From Holothuria scabra (taxonomy: Eukaryota > Echinodermata > Holothuroidea > Aspidochirotida > Holothuriidae): a stretch of 64,000 bases of DNA. Position numbers and translations under genes: made by a program. Under the pieces are notes generated by a model. It worked only from the letters and a program-made list of their open reading frames with translations. It did no database searches and was not told the origin of the DNA. The DNA lies in NCBI GenBank assembly GCA_037179385.1, contig CM074196.1, positions 31,207,986 to 31,271,985 on the forward strand, in the 5' to 3' direction. Within the stretch, counting starts at the first letter, position 1. Each line of letters starts with the position of its first letter. Shown here in pieces: positions 56,106 through 64,000 of the stretch.

Positions 56106-56823
56106 AGTTTCGAGCTGCGCGTGAAACAGTAAAGATGGGTGACAGCCGAGCTCTTCGCATGGGTCCAAAAGGACCAAAAAACGGTAAATGGTTAAGCAAA
56201 TTTCTGTTTTTTCCACTTAACAAAGTCCAGAGCTCGGAAAATTTGACTCAAGGTATAGGTGAGCAATTCTGTTTAGGAATCGAAATTCGTGGCGCGCAAA
56301 GAGCGGAAAATTTTGCTTTTTTTAACAAGTAATGACGAATGTGAAGCTTTTAATGGGGAGAATTCCATGAGTAGTCAAAACCACACACCACATAAGACTG
56401 GTTTCACAAATAGCAAATATCCGAATTCTTCATTCAGGGGAATGACTGTAGACAATGATGAAACAGCGCCGGAAAGGGTAAAAAAATCCAAAAATATTAG
56501 ACTTACCAGGAAAAACACGTCTACAGTCACTCCGCGGGCAATGAAGCAAGTGCGTGTTGGGGTAGGCCGTTTAGAAAGTACTTAGAGCGCCATCTAGTAA
56601 TAGCCTGGGTTCATTCATTCATTGCCAAGGGTTATTCCGCGGCCGGTAGATGGGCTGTCCAATAGTACCTATAGGTGAGGTAATTAGGGCTCATAGATTC
56701 CCAAACCAGGCAAGTTTTTGGGATTTTACTTCTCTGATAATGGCCTAATACGAAATGGTCGAATCGTTATACAAATGAATGATGTAAGCGTGCTTTAGAA
56801 ATCATACATTTTTCTACACACTC

Positions 56824-57555
56824 GCCGGCAGACTGTGCCCTGAGATATTTTTAGTTTCCTTAAAATGTGTTGCCAATTTCAGCCTTCCAGGCTGGTCATT
56901 AACTAAAGACCACAGATTTAACTAAAACATAGTAGGGGAGGATTTATCTTTTCCGTATTCCTATATACCGTGTTCTTGCATAACCACACCTGCTGTCCTA
57001 TGCACACGAACAATCGACATAATCATAGAGACCGATGAATAATGTATATTTGATATGCAAGTGAAAAAAGGAACATCAAGGAGACTGCAAGCGCACGGAG
57101 CGCGCGAAAATTTTAGGGATTCGCAAAGTTAACATGTGAACATAGTAGGGGAGGATTTATCTTTTCCGTATTCCTATATACTGTGTTCTTGCATAACCAC
57201 ACCTGCTGTCCTATGCACACAAACAATCGACATAATCATAGAGACCGATGAATAATGTATATTTGATATGCAAGTGAAAAAAAGAACATCAATGAGACTG
57301 CAAGCCCGCGGAGCGCGCGAAACTTTTAGGGATTCGCAAAGTAAGCATGTGGAATTATTTATACAGAAAGCTAGTCGATCGTAGTCGGTAGAGGACACCT
57401 TTCTTAACCTACATGTATAGTCTTTTGGTAACACCTAATTTTTAAGTTTCACGTTACAATAAGAGGGAGCGGGCTTTTACGTTAGTGCCCCTTCCACTCA
57501 ATAAAGTGAGGGGACATGTCCCCCTGCTCCCCACTCAAAATCGACCCCCCTGATT
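56824..57555 (+). repeat. Dispersed repeat, copy 2, with internal duplication
   Basis: Colinear with 46081-46590, but a ~202-bp segment starting ACATAGTAGGGGAGGATTTA is present twice (56931 and 57133). Confidence 0.8.
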
Positions 57556-58903
57556 GCAATCCTCGCATACGAACACCGTGTACTATTAGTCTCTGCATGG
57601 ATTATTGTGTGTATACCCTGATCAATATATGACATTGCCCACAATTACAATAGTTTCCCAGAAACTCCATGATCTTGCCTGTAAGTTAAGTATTTTAGTG
57701 GAGTAGGGCATTGGTATATATTTTTTCTATAAATCAATCGTTTCGGATTATTTGCCTTTTGCTCTCAAAGGTTTGGTGCTACAGAAACTACGCAGCAAAG
57801 TATTGTTCTGCGTGAACCACTAGTTTAAGGATCTGGTGGCTTGAAAGGAGAGTTGTAACAAGTCGTGACTCGAGCAAGCAATTTTAAAAAGGGTAGTGAC
57901 TCGACGAATTGCTTTATAGTTTCCCTCACAGAAATAATACAGTTACTCAAGTCACTGACTGGACACGAGACACATTTAGAACAGCAAATGACTCGACAAG
58001 ACTGTAAAATCACTTGACTCGTTACAAGTCTTTTGCACAATGTTGCTCGGTGATGAAATTGAATTTTTAAGCTACCGAAAATGGGAGAAGGTACCTAAAA
58101 TATACCTGCACTCGATTTATTCAATCTATGAGCATTAGATAATAAATAAAAACTGTTCTTAAGCCTATCCATCCAAATGACAGCTCCATTCTTTAATTAG
58201 TTTCCCATGTCCGTTTGTAAGATAATCCACAACTCGGCAATAGACAGCTTGTTCGTTAATGCCAAAATGCCAGCAATAAGCGGTTGCTTGTGAGAGCAAT
58301 GCATTTTAAGACATCCTGGTCGTGTCATAATGGTCCCTAATTTGCTATTTTTAGTATTTGTGACGTTGGGGCATTGATCAACAGCAGGACCTTTGCCTTC
58401 TTGGAATTTGAGATAAATGGAAATTTGACTGTTCTATTTCAACTTATGGGTAGAGTAAGAAATCCCCTACCACCAACCTAACTACTCGACGTTGCTTAAT
58501 AAAGACGAATCCGGACAGATTGTGATGGTCTGATTTTAGTCGGCCATTACTGGAGTCCATCACCTTTAATCTTAAAATTTCCTTTCTTACCTGTTCCATG
58601 GATGGTTGTACACTGAAGTTTATCTTGATTTTCTCAACTTCACTGAATATGAGGATTTAAAATTCACGTAGACAATAAATGAAGACCATTTAAGGCTGAT
58701 GGACCCCACTAATGGCTGTCTACAGTCACTAAAAACAAGAGCTACTCGGATTCGTTTATACGTTACTAGATAGGGTTTACTGCTTCTGAATCATAAATCG
58801 TAACTTTTTAAAGAGTTAATGTTTGTTTGAACCAAAATGTAAAACATTGACAATTATTTTCCACATTTTATTTCTGCTTACTCGTTCGTTTGTTTTTATT
58901 CAG

Positions 58904-59062
58904 ATCCTGACTCATGCGGCAAGCCATGTCCTCGAATCTACAGACCAGTCTGTGACTCCGATGGCAATACACATAACAATGAATGTTTGTTTGATATCGA
59001 AAAATGTAAAAATCCTAGTCTTACTTCACAGCCAGGGCCGTGCACGGAGAAGGTGATAGAAG
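58904..59062 (+). CDS. Kazal domain exon 4 (predicted P1 Arg)
   Basis: The 159-nt, phase 1-1 exon starts D-P-D-S-C-G-K-P-C. The six cysteines have standard spacing and P1 is Arg (C-P-R-I-Y). The usual Gly after the third cysteine is Asp (VCDSDG), and the conserved Tyr of G-x-T-Y is His (NTH), so the core is less typical than in the other three. The acceptor is TTTTTATTCAG and the donor GTAAAA. The ATG ORF at 58823 is in another frame. Confidence 0.85.
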
Positions 59063-60695
59063 GTAAAATAAATGAGAGCATGTGATATTTATATCCTAAG
59101 ACTAGATGGGTTCCTGTAGATGTTTAGTTTGACTCTCAGAATTGTGAATGTGTGTGACGTCATACTTGGATTGCGAAACCAGTCAACGAGATGTGCACAG
59201 GCCGAACGCCGTCTAGAAAAACATACGCTTTCAATTTGTCGAGAGTAGTTCGAAACCCATTACAACGTTTTCCTCCTTTTGTTGAGTTTGGTTAAAAGGG
59301 TCTCAAAAGGAATCTCCTGTTGATGCTAAAAATAGTGGTCATAGTGAAGGACAGGAATTAGACCTCCCTCGAGAGAGAAATAGAAGTTACAAAGAGAATC
59401 TAGGTGAGGGAGCTACAAAATGGTACCATTGGAAGGTCCGACAGGCAAGACAGAACTGAGAACTAAGATTGAGAACAGAGAATTAAGTCGCGGTCACATT
59501 ACAACGAATTCGGAGTAGATTCCGATCCGATTTTGTGAGTTGTTTGTTAAAATATTGTCCATCTCTGGTCAAAAAAGGCCAAAATTTCGCTAACTTGTGC
59601 AAGTATAGGAGCTGTACTGCAAGATTATAAAAATTGCATTTATGCTAATTTTTAGTGACATCACATCGATAGACAGACTTTATCGGACTATACTGTGCGA
59701 TAACAAAAAATGTATGTAGGTGTGACGTCCAGATAAAATCAGTTGGTATTTCATTGCCATAGACATCATTTGCAAATCATATGTTTTCGCTGATTGCCAA
59801 ATTTCTGGCCCTTTGCGACCAGGGGGTCTGGAAGTTTTAACAAAAAGCAAAAACCCGAAAAGATCCGATGGAAATCCGATCCAAATTACTAGTACTGTGA
59901 CCACGGCTTTCGAGGCGACAGAAATGTGGACGGAGAGAGAACAGAACAAATGAAAAGCTATGCTTTGAGTGTGGGTGAAGAAAGAAGGCCGGCTTTAGTC
60001 CCATAATTAATTTATCTTTATCAAAAAGCGAAGCAAACTATACCTCGTGTATGGAAAGGGCCAGTTTCGTTGCTAATGAATTTGGGTTGGTATCGGAACC
60101 CTATTGAGGGTGTTTATAAACAGCGAAGCTAGGAAGATCATAGTGTTCCAACCCCCGGCACACTTCACATATGATTCGTCAACTTTCACTTCGGGTATAG
60201 CTGCTTGTACGTGATGATAAATTAAGACATAAATTAACGGTTTACAAAAGAAATGTTAACTCTATGCAACGCATCACTGATTTTGCTAAAGCAACAAATT
60301 ACTCCTGAAACGTTTAAACTTTGAAGAGACAAATCTTCAGAACAGTAACATATAAGGGTGGAATTCCAACGATCTTCCGTTGAAATACTCTAGTCTAGAA
60401 TTGTCAAGTAAACCGCTTTATGCTGGCATTCCACCCCCTTTAGCATTAGCTGGTTTAACACTCCGTTTAATGGTTCTCCTAGTCTTCTACGCAATTAAAA
60501 ATATGCTTCATTCAACCACCTTCTCCTATTGATGTGGCATATTTTTCAGTAAGGTACTTTGCAAAATAACTTTTAAATAGCTGGCCCATGCATGTAGGGA
60601 TACAATTTTGGTAGTGCTCACTTCATGCACCACGTAAAAAAGATCGAAAAACAACATCAGTGTCAAACTTTTGTTTCTTATTTTCTAATAAAAAG
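59063..60695 (+). other. Intron between Kazal 4 and the next eight-cysteine exon
   Basis: No repeat family or exon was recognised apart from short low-complexity stretches. The minus-strand ORF at 59680-59949 is unrecognised. Confidence 0.5.
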
Positions 60696-60845
60696 ATCCA
60701 TGCGCTGATGTTGAATGTGATGAGTTGCCTTGCCCGAAAGATGTACAGTACACTCCATTTGGTTGTTGTCCACGATGCCCTGAAGACTGGGGGTTACCAC
60801 CTTGCCAACTAGCTGGAACTTGTGCACTGCCACCACCAACAGAAG
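60696..60845 (+). CDS. Eight-cysteine module exon, divergent Z-like
   Basis: The 150-nt, phase 1-1 exon starts D-P-C-A-D-V-E-C-D-E. The core is PFGCCPRCPEDWG, one residue longer between the third and fourth cysteines than in the array copies. The second part reads LPPCQLAGTCALPPPTE. It is not in a tandem array and differs at many silent sites, so its conserved cysteines are better evidence of selection than those of the recent copies. The donor is GTAAAC. Confidence 0.85.
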
Positions 60846-62685
60846 GTAAACTTGTATTTTACATGTTAAGATTGCCTTCTGCTTTCATTTAAACTGCCGG
60901 ACAAGAATCAGCCCTGCTTTAATGCAACATCCAAGCGTGCGAGTCGTCAGCTGTTTCTCGGCTGGCTACATTTTGCGTACTACACTAATCAAAAGAAAAG
61001 AGGCTGGCTCTGACATCAGTGAAAGCATTCAATACGTAGGTATGGAATAAAGAGTTTAAAAAGTACCATGAAACAATCCTTGTACAAAGTGGTTTAATCT
61101 CTTTCTGTTCTTCTCAATCATTTGCATTTTCCCTGACTTATTGGTCCACTTTGCTATTTAATTACATGTTCAACTTTCTTTGGCCTTTGGTCTTTGGCAA
61201 CTAGTTGCAAACAAATGCGCAATCCAGTTTCATGTGTTCGGTCGCATGAAACTAAAACGTGCAACTGACAACAATGACGGACTTTGAATGAAGCCGGCGA
61301 ACTAGGTCAGTTAATCGATTGTGGACGGAACGCGTTCTTTTCTCCTCAACTTAACAATTAAAGAGTACGGTAAACGTTAGAATTTCGCGTGAATTGCTTC
61401 ATGGCCCTGCGACTTGTTGCATAATGTGGGCACTATGCTCTTAAAACTGGTTAGTCATTAGTCGCTCACCACGACAAGACAGTCTTGATGCAATAAGTCG
61501 CGTTTCACAGTTTGGTTTCACCAAACGGCCCTTTGCCAGAGGGTCGGGAGGACTTTGGGAAAAGTGTGGACGGGACTTTAGGGTTCTTGGGATTCAAGTT
61601 TAAGAGGAAAAATTAAAAAGCGCAATGGTTTATGCTACATTTCACATTACATTGCTCATCCCATGAGCAGGCCCAACTTGGAAAATCTATGACATACTTA
61701 AACGAATGCATATGGTTAAAAATTACAGTATGAAGTTGAATCATTTTAATCTCCAGGCGCTTAATTAGAGCCGTACAACCCCCTACCCCACCCCCTTATA
61801 TTTCCCAAGGATGGGTCGTTTTTTTTTTCTTTTGTAACTTCTCCGATGAGTCATTTTTCTTACTCCTTTGTATCACAAGTAGCATTGTCTTATACTTGTT
61901 TGAAAAATAATAGCAATTTCAAAATATACAGTTGCATATTACAGATAAAATGGCAATAGTGTGACGCCCAACTGAAGGTAAAGCGTAGGCGTACGTGCGA
62001 GGCAGGGTGAAGGAGGCAGACTGCTACTTCGACAAGTCCTGACTTCAGGGATTTCGAGTAGAGACTAGAAAAATTCAGGCAACCATTGTTTACCACATGC
62101 AACTCTTATATCTGCACTGATTGACAAAGTTTTGGCTCTTTCCGTTTAGGATATTTTAAAAATTCACAAAAATCGAATCGGAATCAAATTAAAATATCAT
62201 ACTATGTTCAAAAAGTTTGGATACGTTTGTGTCATTATCTCATATGATCTCAGATAATTGTGTTTAAACTCTAAGCAATGCATACACACGTCAAAGTTTA
62301 AAAATAAGGTTTCATTACCACATTTTTTCAAGTTATTCTCTTATGGCCTATGAAGGATGCTTTAGCGCGAATCTACAATTGCTTTGTCCTTCTTTATCCA
62401 TATGTATATACACATAGGAAACAGAAAGACATACTTTACTCCCCGAAAAAAGTAAATGAAACAAGTCACCTTACCTGCTTTCCTTTCGATGATGGCTACA
62501 ACTTTGTAACTATGAGAGAGGGCACAACACTGACAGGGGGTGGGGGCAAAAGGTTCCACGTTGGGTTTGAGAGATCATTGGTGCATTTTTTCACTGCGAT
62601 ATTGTTTCATTTGTTTTGCCGCGGTTTTTATTGTAAAATTCCGCAATTGTCTTAACAATAATTATAATTGGCTGACTCGTTTTAG
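60846..62685 (+). other. Intron between the two divergent eight-cysteine exons
   Basis: Contains a dispersed repeat at 60918-61033 (similar to 41615-41725: GTCGTCAGCTG..TTCTC..GCTGGCTACA) and a SINE-like tail at 61505-61565 (GGTTTCACCAAACGGCCC). The ORF at 62350-62655 has no domain. Confidence 0.55.
61505..61565 (+). mobile_element. SINE-like tail fragment
   Basis: CAGTTTGGTTTCACCAAACG then GCCCTTTGCCAGAGGGTCGG and GAGGACTT, closely matching 10650-10730. The 5' extent is unclear. Confidence 0.55.
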
Positions 62686-62850
62686 GTATCCAAGATCCAT
62701 GTGCTGGCACTGAATGCGATCCATTACCTTGTCCAGAGAATCTGCAGTATACGTATGCTGGTGATTGCTGCCCAAGTTGCCCCGAAGATTGGGGTTTGGA
62801 CCCATGTCAATTAAGTGGCACGTGTAACTTCCAACCAACTTTACCAATCG
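62686..62850 (+). CDS. Eight-cysteine module exon, most divergent
   Basis: The 165-nt, phase 1-1 exon begins G-I-Q-D-P-C, three residues longer at the N-terminus. The core is AGDCCPSCPEDWG, then LDPCQLSGTC. Asp replaces Gly before the double cysteine. The acceptor is CGTTTTAG and the donor GTATGA. It shares CQL and SGTC with the exon at 60696. It is the last exon recognised before the right edge. Confidence 0.85.
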
Positions 62851-63054
62851 GTATGATTCACGTTATTACATTTTTATCTTTGATTTTTATTGAAAAAATA
62901 AGCTTTGTTAAATTTCTTATTTTTTCTACCTACATATGCTCGACTTATGGTCTTCTTCACCTTCCCTAAAGAGCAAAAGCACTTTCTCCTTATCGGGGAT
63001 AACAAACCAACACCAACAGATGGGGATTGGTCAATCAATCGGGTACTTTTGCGC

Positions 63055-63274
63055 ATAGAGGCTTTTCACATGACGTCATAATACTCTCCGGCGGCCATGT
63101 TGGAGTACAAGTAACTACGTAGTAAACCATACGGGACGCGCTTGCTCGTTGAATTTGTATACACCGTGCATGTCACAGTGCACACTGTGCAGTGCGTTCG
63201 GCACAAAACCACGTGTATTTGGCATGAATGTCCTCCAGCATGGCGATTCCGTGACGTAATTGCAAAGCCTCTAT
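63055..63274. mobile_element. Fold-back MITE with ATAGAGGCTTT termini
   Basis: Left end ATAGAGGCTTTTCACATGAC then GTCA; right end TGACGTAATTGCAAAGCCTCTAT. The arms also pair further in (GGCGGCCATGTTGGAG versus CTCCAGCATGGCGA). The element is about 220 bp with no coding capacity. A TA duplication may be contained in the ends, but the empty site is not available. The arms carry ACGTCA motifs (CRE/ATF-like). Confidence 0.7.
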
Positions 63275-63390
63275 AGGTTTTTACACACGTGAGCGAATGC
63301 TACTGCGCGCGTCCACCAAGCACGTCCTAGCCTACGCAAAGAGAAGAGGTTCAGTCGCTTGCACACATGTTGTTTTTCCTGCAAAATGAT

Positions 63391-63706
63391 AGACTTGGCC
63401 AAGTATCACGTGAGTGCTCCCCGGGGAGCTGACAACCTACCTCTACAAAATCCAGTACTTCAGCACAGTATGTACATACCGTATTTGCCTCAAAGTCATA
63501 TATTTTGCCTTTTTGTAATATGCCCTCTATTGGTCTGTTAGGGTATCGCTTCTCATCTCATTGAGAAACAATACAATTAACAGACCGATAGCGGGTGTAT
63601 TAGACGAAAGAAAAATACGATATGCTGTACTATGCTGAAGTAGGGGATTTTTTAGAGAAAGTTGTCAGCTTCCCGCGGAACACTCACGAGAGACTTGGCC
63701 AAGTCT
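63391..63706. mobile_element. Large fold-back (snap-back) element
   Basis: AGACTTGGCCAAGTATCACG then TGAGTGCTCCCCGGGGAGCT at the left is the imperfect reverse complement of AGCTTCCCGCGGAACACTCA then CGAGAGACTTGGCCAAGTCT at the right. The pairing continues inwards (GTACTTCAGCACAGTATGTA against TACTATGCTGAAGTA; GGTCTGTTA against TAACAGACC), so the whole ~316 bp can form one long hairpin centred near 63549. The terminal AGACTTGGCCAAGTCT is itself a palindrome. No target duplication was identified. Confidence 0.85.
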
Positions 63707-64000
63707 ACGAAAATGACGACAACGCATGAGGTCTATATTTTGGAAGGATTCAAAGAGTGAATGGAGCAGGGGTTGACGGAGAATTTCAGCCAAACCCTGG
63801 TGCTCCTATTATTTTCGTTCGCCTTTTCAGTTTGGGAAATAACCTTTTTTCGGGTGAAAATGAGAATTGACCCGATCGGGGGGAAATTTGCAGTATGAAT
63901 ATTCATGAGCACTTAGTGTGTACCTCTTACCACTCGTCGCTTTTTTTTTATGATTGTGGATGTATTCAAATTCAAGGTAATTGTACAGCACCACACACCA

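Larger units (their letters stand above)
52896..58903 (+). other. Intron between Kazal 3 and Kazal 4
   Basis: 6.0 kb without a recognisable exon. It contains a CAGGGGTGGAGCCAGGATTT hAT-type end near 53200-53220, DR1 element B2, a transposon fragment (55530-55810), the GC-rich dispersed repeat and a second copy of the dispersed repeat at 56824-57555. At 57830-58030 there are several ACTCGA/TCGAGT motifs of unknown origin. Confidence 0.5.
2075..62850 (+). other. Partial multi-exon gene encoding a Kazal plus eight-cysteine modular protein
   Basis: This is a gene-level entry covering all module exons listed below. All supported exons lie on the plus strand, begin after AG, end before GT and are phase 1 at both ends, so any subset can be joined without changing frame. 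Module order is Kazal, Z, Z, Z, Kazal, X/Y recombinant, deleted exon, Y, six X-Y pairs (one X with a stop, the last Y broken), a six-Cys module, Kazal, Kazal, then two divergent eight-Cys modules. No signal-peptide exon, terminal exon or promoter is recognisable, so the gene probably extends beyond both edges. A secreted protease inhibitor or matrix protein is inferred from the modules. It could instead be two or more neighbouring genes; transcripts would decide. Confidence 0.6.

Overview
The window is non-coding-rich, AT-rich animal genomic DNA. It has small exons with GT/AG borders, no bacterial gene organisation and many young repeats. Repeat style, base composition and the secreted cysteine-rich modules suggest an invertebrate deuterostome, most likely an echinoderm and perhaps a sea cucumber. 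That assignment is inference and was not tested by search.

One plus-strand gene appears to cross the whole window, with neither its first nor its last exon present. Every coding exon I can support is a symmetrical phase 1-1 exon of 120-165 nt encoding one disulphide-rich module. Two module types occur: Kazal serine-protease-inhibitor domains (exons at 2075, 9357, 52734 and 58904), and a roughly 49-residue module with eight cysteines whose core (C-x4-C-P ... G-C-C-P-x-C) resembles the C-terminal half of a von Willebrand factor C (VWC) domain. I count 17 intact eight-cysteine exons, three broken ones (13237 deletion, 31691 in-frame stop, 40176 frameshift) and one six-cysteine relative (47401). 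The product would be a secreted multi-module protein, plausibly a protease inhibitor or extracellular-matrix protein.

Layout. 1-5.4 kb: a duplicated block, Kazal 1, and three tandem eight-Cys exons (the 'Z' type) on 640-bp units. 5.5-14.2 kb: second copy of the block, a TGACCT-rich tandem repeat, Kazal 2, and a small cluster of eight-Cys exons including one recombinant and one deleted exon. 14.2-29.7 kb: one very long intron made of DR1-motif minisatellites, a composite repeat present twice, a 1.75-kb hAT-like element, a SINE-like insertion and a seven-unit, roughly 930-bp satellite with a repeated minus-strand ORF. 29.7-40.3 kb: six tandem units of about 1.9 kb, each carrying an 'X' exon and a 'Y' exon. 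40.3-64 kb: long introns with mobile-element debris, a tandem repeat rich in YY1-like motifs, two more DR1 elements, the six-Cys exon, Kazal 3 and 4, two divergent eight-Cys exons and two fold-back elements near the right edge.

The most striking biology is the combination of exon-by-exon expansion with symmetrical exons, visible recombination between X and Y exon types, and several transposon insertions whose empty sites are preserved in paralogous copies inside the same window.
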